Notes: generated by a model not told the origin, from the sequence alone. Positions 35,389 through 48,385 are shown, numbered from the stretch's first letter. The stretch: 64,000 bases of DNA from Rhipidocladum racemiflorum (GCA_036346355.1 CM070584.1:26320039-26384038), one strand, 5' to 3'. Numbers and translations: made by a program.

Positions 35389-38181
35389 AGTAACATCCCT
35401 ATTTTTTGTTTTCTAAAAAAAATTAAATTAACTAATTTAAAGTTTCGGATTTTAATTGGAGTTCTACTTATTTTAGCATCCCTTCTCATCTGAAAATGGA
35501 ACTTATTCCATTATCATCCGAAAAGTCAAAATCCAAATTCCAAATCTCATTTGAAATTCCTTCCAAATTCCTAAATCCCCCAAAAATCCCAAAACCTATT
35601 GCATTATGTTCCAAATATTTTATAATATCCTTGGGAATTTTTCCAAGATTTATAGAGTCTCTTTGCTATTTTATCTTTCGCGCTCTTCCTCGAAACACTA
35701 TTCAAATTTAATTTATTCATTCTGGTATCATTCAAATACCAAAATTCATCCAAAAATCATGAAACCAATTTTATTTGGTTCCATTTATTCCCTAGTATTT
35801 TTGAGATTTTTTCTAGGATGTTTAGGACCTCTTTGCTATTTTATCTCTCGAGCCATTGTTTCTTCACTATTCATGGGGTCCACCTGTCAACTTGGCACTG
35901 TAGCAGCGTCCCCTACCTCCAGCCAATATAGAGAACATCCCTCTCTCTCTCCTCCATTGAAGCACTAAAGGAAGCTCCATTTCCCTTCCGATTTGTGCAC
36001 CAAAAATTTTGGAAAAATAATATTTGAGATCCTCGTTGCGTTTGTAACGTTGCAAAGTTAATTCCTCAATTAAAACCTTCATGAATTGCAAATTAATCCC
36101 ATGAAAACGTTTTTTCATTTCTTCCATGAATGCACCCACTCCGATCCTCCTCTTGCCCTATAAAAAGGGGGCTTTGGTGCCTCTTCTCATCGCCAACCCG
36201 TCCCTCTGCTCCTCTTGAGCTCCCTCGTCTTTATTTTGATGAATTTCATGTTTGTTTATCGTCAACCGAAGAGTTTGCAACCTCGATTGCTCTCAATCTG
36301 GTAATCCTCTTCAAGATCCGACACCACCATTGGATTCGCGTCGTCGAGACCTTTTCGGTGCTCACCTTTCCAAACCCTGCCACTTTTTGTGAATTTTCTT
36401 TCCAATTCAACTTGGAAACGCTCGTTCTCTTCCATCGTAACTCCGAATCGAGTGATTCAAATTCCTAAATTCATCTAAAATTACCCTCTATCTGTTAGTA
36501 CTAATTTTATAATTTTTAGATTTTATGTTATTTTTGGTTATTTATTTGTCTCATTTTGCGCGTAGCCGAAGAATCCATCGAAGCCGTCGACGCCGTCGCT
36601 GAGCATCAAGTCTTCGATACCTTAGCTGCTGGTGAAGGCAAGTCGTAGTCCTTGACCATGTTGGACCTATGTTTGCAAAAATATTTTTGTTTCATACAAA
36701 TGTATGCTATTTGTTTACATGTATTATTTACGGGAATAGTTAAATACCTAATTGCCATTGTGACACCTTGAATCATTGAAATGCCATGTATCCATTGTCA
36801 CCCTAGGTTGGGTCATTTACTAGTTGGATATGATTGTAGTACCAACATTGGGTTATCGTAACTATGCTTAGACATGCTTAGTTGTACGATGGGTTCATGT
36901 CACATGATGAATTAGTAATATTGACTTAATGAGATATGGAATCGTGGCGGGTAGCCACTATTGTAAAATTTGATGTACTATGGCAGAGTGTGCCATTGGT
37001 CTTGGTTATACAAAATTGTTTTCACTCGGGCATGTGATCGTGCAGTAAAGGGGGTGCTGTTAGCACATTTGGGATGTGGTTGTCTTGCCTGAGTATAATT
37101 AAAGACTTAATCTTGTGCGCCATTGAACTGGGCCTAACCGTACAACCACATGTCTGGTGACAGACCTGGCTGATTAATTTGCAATGTCTAAATTTGAGTA
37201 TTGTTGTGGTTGTGTGGGTTCCGGGATAGACGGGTAGACTCACATGGCGCAAGAGGGGGCCTTGAGGGGTGAAACCTTAGTGGGCAGTACTGGGTTTATA
37301 CAGAGCATTATAAAGGCCTTGTCGTGATCTCTCTGCTGCACACCAAAGGAAGTGTGTTAATCGCGTGGCACTAAAGAGATGATCATGTCATGTGGGTAAA
37401 GCTGTACAACCTCTGGAGAGTGTGTCTTAATCTATTTGAATAGCTGCGTCCGCGGTCATGGACGTGCCTGGGAATTTCACACGGGGTATAGTGTTCTCAA
37501 AAAATGTTGAAGGATGGTACTGTTGGAAGTGAACAGGAAGTTCACTACTGTTTTTTATGTCAAATTATTAATACTGTTGAGTTCAGTGGTTGATGATGAT
37601 TTAGTTGATGATGGGTGATGCCTCACCAATCTTGTGTTGTTGTTTACCATTGATTTACCAGTTATTATTATCTTTTGCCAACTATGCTTTGAATCAATTT
37701 ATGGTATTTACAATTCAAGATTATTGTTTTCTGCAAAATAACCATATGACTATCTGTTGTCAAGCCGTACATTATTTGCATCATTCCCTACGTCTCGCTG
37801 AGTACTTTTTGTACTCACGGCTTTATGCCTTTGTTGATTAGTTGCTGAGGAAGAACAGGGAAATAACAAGTTCTACAAGAAGGAGTATTATGAAGACTAC
37901 GTGAACTAGGATGGCGTTTCCCAGACGTTTGCCTGTGGCATGTCGTATGGCCCAAGTTATTTTTATTTTCCGCTACAAGAATTTTATTTGCTTCCTATGA
38001 CATTAAGGCATTGTCATATAAACTTTGACCATAAGGTCCTTTGTTACTATTTACTACTCTCTTAGCTAATTCGATGAATGGAATGATATGTTAATTTTGT
38101 TGCCACTGTGTGCACTAGAGTGGTCCTGGACTAGTGCAGTATACACAGAGGGTTTCATATTCATGAATCTGGGTCCCGACA
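35389..38181 (+). mobile_element. Diverged solo LTR, plus, TSD CCAGT
   Basis: It starts AGTAACATCCC (the expected TG start has changed) and ends GGGTCCCGACA, with CCAGT at 35384-35388 and 38182-38186. At 2,793 bp it is shorter than the main family and has little similarity to it outside the ends and the exon module. There is a clear TATA box, CTATAAAAAGG, near 36159, followed by a CT-rich leader. Exon 2 is 36566-36637, exon 3 37842-37909, and a GTTTGCCTGTGGC box is at about 37928. Confidence 0.9.
36566..37909 (+). CDS. LTR microprotein module in a diverged family, intact
   Basis: Exon 2 is 36566-36637 (72 nt) after TTGCGCGTAG and before GAAG|GCAAGT; exon 3 is 37842-37909 (68 nt) after TTGTTGATTAG. 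Phase is 2 + codons + 1, then 2 + codons, exactly as in the other families. Both peptides are highly charged (AEESIEAVDAVAEHQVFDT; AEEEQGNNKFYKKEYYEDY). GAGTACTTTTTGTACTC lies before the acceptor. The sequence shares almost nothing with the main family beyond charge, so conservation of architecture is notable. Confidence 0.5.
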
Positions 38182-41100
38182 CCAGTGCTAGCGTTGATTC
38201 CTCCTCAGCTGATGGTTGTGCTGTGGCAAGGGTGAGTACTTAAAGCACTCAGCAAGTCATGCACAGAATGCAATTTTAGTAGCTACATGCATGGCTTATT
38301 GCAACAACAGGCTAAATGGTTCTTTTGCAATAAGATGAAAAGCGTTAAAACAGTAATAACAATAATAAATTCGTAAACAATTTCTCAAGTAAAGCATTTA
38401 TCAACCTAAACAAGCTCATCATTTCCAATACCAAGTATCCATAACCCAAGTTCATTTTCACAAAAGTCTAACCATTGACTGTAATCACCGAGCAATGTCC
38501 AACACCGTGGACTCGGCTATTCGAATAGGTTGTACACTCTGTAAAGGTTATACACTTTACCCACAAGATACAATCAAACACCACAAAGGCGAGTGACCAT
38601 AACAAAGCCTTTCCAAAGTTACTTCTAGACCCGGTACTGCCCGCTAAGGTTTCAACACTGAAGGGATTGGTTACCACACTTAGGGCCCCCTCTCTTGCAC
38701 CTGTGAGTCCACCCGCAAACCAGGGGCTCACGCCACCATGACAGCACAGAAATCTAGACATCACAGTTTACTCAGCCAGGTATGTCCCATTCCATACTTG
38801 TGACTTAGTTCAAATTCTTGCAAGGTTAAGTCCTTAAAGTGACTAAGGCAAGACTACCCAAGAATTCACAATGTCCAAAACAGCAAAAACCAAATACGAC
38901 CTCCCATGTACCACTTCTGGACCATCAAAAACAATCTTGCCACTTGCCTCAGTCTAAATCATTTTATCACCCCCGTTGATTACCATGCACCACGTGCCAT
39001 CAACATCAACAATAACACATGTTGCAATTCCAAAAACATGTTCCATCTCTCATTAGGTCAAGATTACTTTCTGGCATTCAAAATTATATCAATAACATGA
39101 TTGCATGGCTAAGCAGGCTAATTACAACCTAATTAACCCATGTTGGCCGTTTATTAATGTTCAACTATATTCCATAATCTAGGGTGACAAATGATTCATG
39201 GCATACAATTATTATAGACAAGGTGTCATACAACAAGTAGGTCGCATAACTAATCCCAGAATTATTTAAAAGCGTTTTTAAATAAACTAGCATGCAATAT
39301 TTCAAATCAACATAACTTCAAAAGTGGGATCAATATGGTCAAAGCATAACTTGCCTTGGAAAAGGTCCTGTTCCTGGTCTTGAACTTGTTCTTGGGTCAA
39401 AACCTCTCCTTCGAAGTCTTCGGGCAATTCAACGTCTACGCGAAATGGATAAATAAACAACAAATAAATAAAAACAAAAAAACATGTCCAAAAATTAAAT
39501 AAAATTCACCATTAAATAGAGCTCTATTTTATAAAAATTTAGAAACTGGAATCGCCTCAATCGGAGTTGAAACGCAAAAGTTATAGCCGTTTGAAGTTTG
39601 AAAATCAATTAAAAAGAATAAACCGAATTATCCGATTTATTTTTCTATTGAAAAAATCGGAATTATGATGTCATGCTAGCGTCAGCACCGAAATTGAATT
39701 TCGGCCGAATTATTTTTCTAAAGGAAAATCGATTTATTGCGTCATGCTTATGTCAGCTGATCCATGGACCTGGTCCATGGCTCGGTTTGGGTCCACGGGA
39801 CACATGTCACTGACAGGTGGGTCCCACCCGTGATGACGTCACGCTGACGTCAGCACGGCACGGCCAGCTCGGCTGACACACGGGCCCCACCGATGACATC
39901 ACTATGACATCATCGCTAACATCACACGTGTGCGGGCGCTACCACTGACAGGCGAGTCCGGTACTAACGTCACGCATGACGTCAGCGACAACCAGCCCGC
40001 TTGGCGACACCTCAGCTCCTGCGCGACGTGGCACGCTCTGATTGGTCCGCGCGTGAGCGATCTCGTCTGTTGAATCAAAAACCAACGGCTCGGATTCAAT
40101 CTGATCTCACGCACATGGATCTACGTGATCCAATCCGGTCCGTTCAAATCGGATCGGACGGCCGAGATTCGCTCGGGTTTGCCGCATTAAGGGGGTGACG
40201 TGGCATGACCCGGCGTCTGACACGTGGCACAATCTACACCGTACAACCTCAATCCAACGGCTAGGAATGGACCTAATCACGTCTACACAAATCGATCTAA
40301 ACCACACGATCTTGATCCAACGGTCAAGATCTGGTCTAGTGCGCCACACTACAGACCTACGTGGATCAATCTACGCCGTTCATCTATGATCCAACAGTTG
40401 GAAACAGATCTACACAGTACGCCAGATCTAATCTACGTCGTACGATCTAAATCCCACGGTCTAGATCTAATCTGGTGATTTGCACTGAGATGGCAACGTG
40501 GATGAACATGGGCCGCTCGATGGAGATTTGACAGTCAATGAAGCTCGGGACTCCGGCGATGTCGCGGCCAAGCTAGCTTGCCGGGGATGGGGACGATGAC
40601 ACGGGCGACAGCGTTTACTTGGCTCTTCAGCGAAGTGAGTCCTCCCTCCCGGTGCATCTCGCCATGAGGAACCCGGAACTGGGCACCAACAAGACGGAAG
40701 ATAGCGGACGGCGCCGAAAACGACGAAAACCCGCAGCGGTAGCCTTCCAACTACGGTGAGCAATCGCGGCAACGCTACGGCGGCTGGGGCTCGGTCACCT
40801 AGGGAAAAATAACGAGGGCAGCGCGGTGAATTGGCCAAGGTACTTAAAGGCCTCGACTTCCGTGCCAATCGTGGAAACCCTAACGAACAAGGCGGCAATG
40901 CGGCGGCGCAGTCCGATTAGGAGACGAAAGCGGCCAGCCGTCCCACGTATCAGGATCAATGGCCCAGATCCAGCGGATCGCCCGGTTCTGATCCGAGCTC
41001 GACCAGGCGACGTGGCGCAATCTGGCGCGTCCATCTGGACCAGATGCGGCGGCATCACGTGCGAAGGCAACGTGGCATGAATCTGGACGTTGGATCCTAA

Positions 41101-41513
41101 TCCAATGGGTCCGGGTCGGGTGACGTGGCACAATTACGACCGTTAGATCTAGATCCAACGGTCGACGCAAATAGGGCACGGTTGCGAATCGGGTTCACGG
41201 GTCAGGTTCGGCACGGCTAGACCCGTTAGGGTTTTCTGAAATTGGTTTTTCGATTTTATTCTTTAAAATAATTCCAAAAATTCAAATAAATCGGGAAAAA
41301 TAGCAAAATGCTCAAAAAAAATTAAAGAAAAATTCTGAAAAATACTTTGGGACATTTTGGACTCAAATAAAATAATTCTAATAAAACTTTATTTGAAATT
41401 TTTAAATACTTAAATAATTCAAGAAAGGTCTTAATTCAAATTAAATCCAAATAAATTTCAAAATTTCAAATAACTCAATAAATTGAATAAAAGCAAAAAT
41501 TTGGACTGTTACA

Positions 41514-41569
41514 CAAGCCCACAACTAAATCTTTTTTGAAAAGCTTTTTGAGTTGAATCTTCCCAACAT
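41514..41569 (-). pseudogene. Copia pre-integrase remnant
   Basis: The 56 bases between two head-to-head LTRs read on the minus strand as LKKLFKKDLVVGL, resembling the gag-pre-integrase region of SIRE-type Copia. It is the rightmost recognisable piece of the old Copia element. Confidence 0.5.
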
Positions 41570-44500
41570 TGTAACACCCCAAAATTTTGCTTTTATTCAA
41601 TTTATTGAGTTATTTGAATTTTTGGAATTTTCTGGAATTTATTTTGGATTTAATTTGAATTAAGTCCTTTATTGCATTATTTAAATATTTTAAAGTTTTA
41701 AATAATGTTTTGTTGAAAATATTTTATTTGAGTATAAAATGTCTCAAGGTATTTTCCAGAATTTTTCTTAGATTTTTGCTATTTTTCTTGATTTATTTGA
41801 ATTACTGAAGTTATTTTAAATAATAAAAATGAAAATAAAATAAAATCGAAAAACCTAACGGGTCGCGCCGTTTGAACCCGACCCGCAAACCCTAAACCAC
41901 CATTTCACGCGACCGCCGGATTGAGAACCCGACCCACTAACCCGCAAACCCTACACCACCATTTCACGCGACCGTCGGATCTCAATCCGACGGCTAAGAT
42001 TGCGCCACGTCGCCCGGCATGATCCGAATCGGATCCGATTGAGCCGTTGGATCGGGACCGTCGATCGCGTGCGCGTGGGTGGCCAGGATGGAGCCATGTC
42101 ACCTCTCTGTGTCCTGGTCGGTATGCGCCACCGCGCAACGGCCGCCCGCGGAATCCGGCCAGGGCACGCACGCATAGGCGCATTAACTACCCCAGTCCGG
42201 TTCGCCGCACCGCCTTATTTGGTTCGCCCTTGGTCTCCTCGTTCGAGCCACAGCCAGCCACCACCGATTGCTCGCCGAAGGTCAGGAGGAAGCCGCCGCG
42301 GATTTTTGAGTTTTGGACACCGTCGAAGCCATCCTCGCCTCTCCCATGCTCGGATTCGGTTTTGCTGCGACGAGACACTTCGGAGCCGAGGACTCACTTT
42401 GCCAAAAACCTATGGGAACACCGTTGGCTAGGTCGTCATCTTCCTCTCCGGTGAACTGTGTTGTTGAGCTCCACCGCTAGCCTTGCGAGCTCACTCCGCC
42501 GTCCGATCCAGATCCGACGCACGAGGTACATCCACGTAGCCGTCTAAGTGTAGCCTTCGGATTAGATCTTGACCATAGGATTTAGATCGTACAGTTTGGG
42601 TTAGATCGAGTAGCGCGGTGTAGATCCATTCTCAACCGTTGGATCATCATCGAACGTTCCAGGTTCATCCATGTGTACCATCTAGTCATGATAATTGGAT
42701 TAGATCTAAACTGTTAGATCTAGATTGGATGCCATAGATTTAGCCACATAGATCTGCAGTGTGACGTGTTGGAGTAGATCTTGACCATTGGATCAAAATC
42801 GTGTGGTTAAGATGTGTCTGTGTGGTTTCGGTTAGATCCGTTTGTGACCATCCGATCCTGGATGGACGGCATAGATTGATTCGGGTAGAATCCGTTCAAT
42901 TTAGAACCGATGGCACGGATCGTGCCACGTGTCACCGCCCAGGACTATCCATGTAGCCCCTTCGCCGCGGGAAGTTTGATCCAATCTGGGCCGTCCGATT
43001 TGGATCGTGCGGATCAACTCAATTCGCGTAGTTTAGATTTGGTCGAATCTCGACCGTTCATTTTGAGTTGAACAGATTCGATCACACCGTAGCCGAACCA
43101 ATCACCGCACCCCACGTACGCGTGGGAATCGAAGCGGTGAGGGCCAGCGCCCAGTCGTCGCTGATGTCAGCAATGACGTCAGCATCGGGCCCACATGTCT
43201 GTGACTGTCCCCGCGTGTGCGTGACGTCAGCAATGATGTCATGGTGACGTCATCGGTGGGGCTCACCTATCAGCCGAGTCGGATCGTGCCGTGCTAACAT
43301 CGGCATGACATCATCCCGAGTGGGACCCAGCTGTCAGTGACACTGGTCCGATGGACCGAGTCCACCATGGACCCAACACATGGACCAGATGACGCAAGCG
43401 TGACGTCATAAATCGATTTTCCTTCGGAAAAATAATTCGACCGAAATTCAAATTCGGTGCTGACGTTAGCTGACGTCATAATTCCGATTTTTAATAGAAA
43501 AAATAAATGAGGTGATTCGGTTTATTCTTTTAATTGAATTTTCAAACTTCAAATCGCTATAAGTTTTGCGTTTTAACTCCGATTTAGGTGATTCCTATTT
43601 CTAAATTTTTGTAAAATTGAGATCTATTTAATGGTGATTTTTAATTAATTTTTGGACTTGAGTTGCTCTCTATTTTATTTATTTTTTGTTTATTTATTCG
43701 TTTCGAGTAGACGTTGAACTGCTTGAAGGCTTCGAAGGAGAGGTCTTGACCTAGGAACAAGTCTAAGACCAGGAACAGGACCTTTTCCAAGGCAAGTTAT
43801 GCTTTGACCATATTGATCCTATTTTTGAAATATATGTTGTTTCAAATTATTGCATGCTAGTTTATTTAAAATGATTTCATTAATTTGGGAATTAGATATG
43901 CGACCTACTAGTTGTACGCCACCTTGTCTATAATAATTGTACGCCATGAATCATTTGTCACCCTAGATTATGGAATATTAGTTGGACATTAATAAATTGC
44001 CAACATGGGTTAAATAGATCATGCGTAGTATGCTTAGCCCTGCAACGTGTTGATAACATTGTTTTGAGAGTATCAGATGTTAACTTTGACTTAATGAGAT
44101 ATGGAACAATGTTTATGAATTATGTAACATGTATTATTGATGATGTTGATGGCTCGTGGTGCATGGTAAATCAACGGGGTGATAAAATGATTTAGACTGA
44201 GGCAAGTGGCAAGATTATTTCTGGTGGGCCAGGAGTGGCACATGGGAAGTATTTGGTTTTGTTGATTTGGATACATGTGAATTCTTTGGGTAGCCTTGCC
44301 TTGGTCAATTTTAGGACCTAACCTTGCAAGAATTTGAACTGAGTCTAGCATACAGCCACAAGTCTGGAATGGGACAGACCTAGCTGATTAATTTGTGAGG
44401 GCTAGATTATGGTACTGTCAAGGTGGTGTGGGTTCCGAGTGTACAGGCGAAAGCTCACATGGCGCAAGAGGGGGGCCCTAATTGTGGTAACCAGTCCCTT

Positions 44501-44878
44501 TAGTGTTGAAACCTTAGCGGGCAGTACTGGGTCTAGAACGAGCATTGTAAAGGCTTTGTTACGGTCACTTGCCTTGGTGGTGTCTGACTGTATCTTGTGG
44601 GTAAAGTGTATAACCTCTGCAGAGTGTACAACCTATTCGAATAGCTGAGTCCACAATATTGGACATTGTTCGGGGATTACCGTCAAGGGTTAGACTTTCA
44701 TAAAAATGAACTTGGGTTTATGGATACTTGGTATGGACATGATGAACTTGTTTAGGATGAGGAATGCTTTACTTAAGAAAGTAATCGTGAAAGTTATTAT
44801 TGTTATTATTGTTTTATTACTTTCTAATCTACTACTGTTATTTATGAATGTTGCTTAAGGCAAAAGAACCACTTAGCA
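41570..44878 (+). repeat. Truncated plus LTR, TGTAACACCCC family
   Basis: It starts TGTAACACCCCAAAATTTTG at 41570, preceded by AACAT. It follows the family through exon 2 and the hairpin-proximal region but stops near 44878 (CACTTAGC), before the acceptor and the terminal GTCCCGACA. It is then joined directly to an accessory-ORF fragment. No matching TSD can be found. GATC palindromes lie at 42480-43100 and TGACGTCA-like words at 43150-43330. Confidence 0.88.
43711..43791 (+). pseudogene. LTR microprotein exon 2, two stops
   Basis: 81 nt with the usual borders (GAGTAG before, CCAAG|GCAAGT after). It reads DVELLEGFEGEVLT, then has TAG and TAA. Closest to the 39435-39355 exon. Exon 3 was lost by truncation of the LTR. 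Confidence 0.5.
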
Positions 44879-45807
44879 TCGACCAAGCTCGCCAACTGGC
44901 GGACAAAGCGGTCTTCTCCTACTTCAACTTCTGCAAGGTAGTTGTAGGTGCCCGCCGGTCCTTGCTGTAGGAAGTAAAGGAACGGAGCTCGAGCAACTCC
45001 CGCAGATCATGTCGAAGATGACACATGGCAACATAGGCCACCTCTTGGATTGCCATCCCAATGGATGTCCCTTGTGCTTGGAAGTGATGGAGAATGCTCC
45101 CCGGCATCATTCGGGTGATGATGTGGACCGTGGCAGTGTAGGTCTTCAATCCAGGTCCCAAAGCCCGCCCATACACCGCGTACTCGGGTGCATAGGTGTA
45201 ACACCCCAAAATTTTGCTTTTCTTAAATTCATGTGTGATTTGGCACTTTGGTGAATTTTTGGAATTTTCTGGAATTTATTTGGATTTATTTGGAATTTAT
45301 TTGAATTTATTCCATTTTGAAATAATTAAAGAATTTAATTTTGCAAATAAAATTTTGTTGGAAATATTTTATTTGAGTCCAAAATGATCCAAAGTATTTT
45401 CCAGAATTTTTCCGAATTTTTCCGAGTCTTTGCTATTTTTAATGAATTAAATGAATTATCGGGAATTATTTTAAATATTAAATCGCTGGAAAATCAAACC
45501 GAAGTCGATTCTTGTTCATCCGATCGAGCCCGAGTCGGACTCGAAGTTCGAGTCCGACCGAGCCACGTGACTCGACCGAACCCACTCCTAAACCTAATCA
45601 ATCCCAACCGTTGGATCAAGATCCAACTACCGAGATCCGCCCGTCTTGGTTCGAGCCGTATCCGGCCGGATCCGATCGCGCCGCGTGATCGTGGCCGTTG
45701 ATCGTGCCACGTGGGCGGCTGGCGTCGTCGTCTCTCCGAGTCCGGCCGGACTCGCGCCGCGCCCGCCGCGTGTAGAATTAGGTTTCCGTCTCGCAGCAAC
45801 GCCGAGG

Positions 45808-45817
45808 CTATTTAAAG
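45808..45817 (+). promoter_or_regulatory. TATA box of the 5' LTR
   Basis: CTATTTAAAG, found at the same offset (about 610 bp) in LTRs 52664 (53271-53280) and 56340 (56951-56960). It is followed by a GC-rich leader and then a consensus splice donor. Confidence 0.65.
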
Positions 45818-47062
45818 CATGAGACGTCCCCGAGGTTGCCTCGCCCTTGCGCACTGTTCCTCGAGCCATCTCGCCTGAGCCGTCGCCGTTTGCCCGCACG
45901 TGCTCGCCGGAGTTGGAGCCACAGGCGCAGTGATTGAACGCCGATTCCGCCGCCGTCCGTCGTCTCCCGCCGAAGGAGCCTGTGTCCGGAACCACCGAGA
46001 CGAGACGCACCCGGCGAAGGAAGGATTCATCTCGCCGGAGCGACCCGAACGCCGTCGGGCTCGTCGTCGTTCGTCTCCGGTGCCCAAGCCTCGCCGCGCC
46101 ATCGCTGGACTTCGCGAGCTCGGTGAACCGTCAGATCCAGATCGGACGGTTGAGGTGAGTTCACGTGTCCCCAACCCGATTAGATCTGGACCGTTGGATC
46201 AAGATCCAACGGTTCACAATTGCCACGTGCCGTAGTAGTGTTATTATAGGATTAGATCTGGACCGTCCGATCTAAATCAAGCGCCCACGATCGGCGAGTA
46301 GTTTCAACGTGTTAACCCTGGATCTAATCCGCGCCGTTGATTTTCAAACCAACGGCCGTGATTGCGCCACGTGTCGGGAAGTTGGACCGACGCAGCGGTC
46401 GTGACGCCAGCTGCGTGGCCAGGTACATCGACACGCGGGCCCGCGTGTCGGCCGATCGCACCGTGACGTCATCCATGACGTCATCGGTGGACCCACTGTC
46501 GACTGCGGTGAGCCCGCCGACGTCGGCGATGACGTCATCCGGTGGTCCCACATGTCGGGCCGACACGTAGAGTCGTGGACCGAGTCCACAGTGAGACCCG
46601 AGCCGGCGTGGACCGAGTCCATGGACCGGCCGACGCCAGCCAACCAATCGAGGCTGCCACGTGTCCATGCCGACGCAATAATTAATTTCCGAAAAGAAAA
46701 TGATTTATTAATTCGAAATATTGATTCAAATTTAGATTCAAACTTCAAACGCTTATAACTTTTATGCTTCAACTCCGATTTGAGCGATTCAAATTTCTAA
46801 ATTTGTATAAAATTGAGATCTACCTAAATATGAATTTTATTTAATTTTGGACTAAAGTTTTTCTCTGCAAAATTATTTAAATGATTATTTAAACTTTAAA
46901 TAATCATAACTTTTGGCGTTTTAACTCCGAATTTGATTTATTCCAGCTTTCTAAAAATCCACAAAATTATGTTCTCTCTGTTTATGGATTTTATTTGGGT
47001 GTTTGGACACTTTTTGCCTATTGTTTATTTGTGTATTTGCTATTTGCACGCTTTACGAGTAG

Positions 47063-48385
47063 AGCGTTAAAGTCTGGGAGGGATTCGAAGGAGAAGTATT
47101 GACTCAGGATCCAACTCAAGACCAAGAGCAAGTACTTTTTGAAGGCAAGTTGTGCTTTGACCATGTTGATCCTATTTGAAATCTATTTTGATTTAAACTA
47201 TTGCATGCTAGTTCAATTAAGAAAATACTTTGTTTAAACATGGGGGTTAGATAAGTACCAATTTCTTTGTATGACACCTTGATTATTTAAGTATGTGCCA
47301 TGACCCTTTGTCACCCTAGTTGTGGTTTACTAGTTGGACATTATTAATTTGCCAACATGGGTTTTAGACCGTTGTAGTACACGCTTAGACACAAGCACGT
47401 GCTCATAACATGATTTTGGATAATCAAATGTTAATATTGACTTAAATGATATATTGAACCTGTTTTGGAAAAGTATCATGTGATGTTGATGGCACGTGGT
47501 GCATGGTAATCAAGCGGGTTTGATAAACAGCTTTGACCGGGCATGTGGCAAGAGTAATCAGGTGGGCGATTGTGGCGTTGGGAGTGTTGATTTGGTTCTT
47601 GGGTAGTCTTGCCTGGTCACCCTAAGGACTTAACCTTGCAAGCCTTTGAACTGGGTCTAACGTGCAACCACATGTCCTGTAATGGGACGGACCTAGTTGA
47701 CTAAGTTGTCGATAACGCACTTGTGGGACCTCGGGAGGTCAACTACACCCTTTGTGTAAGTTGTACGGGAGCGTCTGGCCGAGGCCAGTACCCATCTAAC
47801 GGTTGATTGGCCTAGACTTCGCCTTTAGCGAAGGGAAGGGTTAGTGCGCAATAACCGGGAGGACCACTTGTATTGTTAGAGGTTTCGAAAGACTTTGTTA
47901 CGGGAACTTCGCCTTTGTGGTGTTTGATTGTATCTTGTGGGTAAAGTGCATAACCTCTGCAGAGTTTAGAATCTATTCGAATAGCCGTGTCCGCGGTATT
48001 GGACATCGCTTCGGAATTACAAATCAAGGGTTAGATTTTCTCAAAAATAACTTGGATTTGGAAAGGTGGGATGGTTTAATAATGAAGATGATGGAAATGT
48101 GGTTTAGGATGGGGAAAAAGTTTATTAAACTTCTTGAAAAGTTATTTATGCTTTACTTATTTCTACTGCTTTCGAATCTACTTATATTATTTGTCAAATG
48201 CTTGTTCATCGCAAACATACCTTGAGCTATTCCTTTGTACTAAGCCATGCATATAGTATATTAGCTTGCATTACATGCATGACTTGGCGAGTACCAAGTA
48301 CTCACCCTTGCCTCAACACAATATCAGTTGAAGAGGAGATTACGTGACTTTGGAGGAGGAACTCCAAGAGGATCCGTCTACTTAG
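47063..48385 (+). pseudogene. LTR microprotein module, apparent indels
   Basis: The exon 2 region (47063-47144) is one base too long and altered at its start; the exon 3 region (48328-48385) is one base too short where the partner LTR has GCCAGC. Both lesions sit next to CAG/CTG positions and may be sequence errors rather than real mutations. Confidence 0.4.

Larger units (their letters stand above)
35352..39435 (-). pseudogene. LTR microprotein module, exon 3 split by an insertion
   Basis: Exon 2 is 39435-39355 (81 nt, DVELPEDFEGEVLTQEQVQ, no stop), with nine silent third-position changes against the 58177 copy. Exon 3 is cut by the 35389-38181 LTR: its parts 38208-38187 and 35388-35352 add up to exactly 59 nt, the standard length. 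It contains one premature TAG. The insertion therefore struck inside the terminal exon. Confidence 0.55.
34546..41513 (-). mobile_element. Truncated Tekay/Del-like Gypsy: 5' LTR plus about 0.5 kb of internal region
   Basis: From the right on the minus strand: LTR 41513-35073, PBS, leader, the accessory reading frame, then an abrupt junction with Copia at about 34546. No 3' LTR or TSD is available. The right junction (41514) is in the pre-integrase region of the Copia element, so this insertion or a later deletion removed Copia integrase and most of RT. Confidence 0.8.
35073..41513 (-). repeat. 5' LTR of the truncated minus Tekay-like element, interrupted
   Basis: Minus-strand ends are TGTAACAGTCC and GGGTCCCGACA. 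Own sequence is 35073-35388 and 38187-41513 (about 3,643 bp), split by 35389-38181. GATC palindromes fill 40060-41170 and TGACGTCA words 39830-39990. The TATA box looks degenerate (TACTTAAAGG on plus, 40841-40850). Confidence 0.9.
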
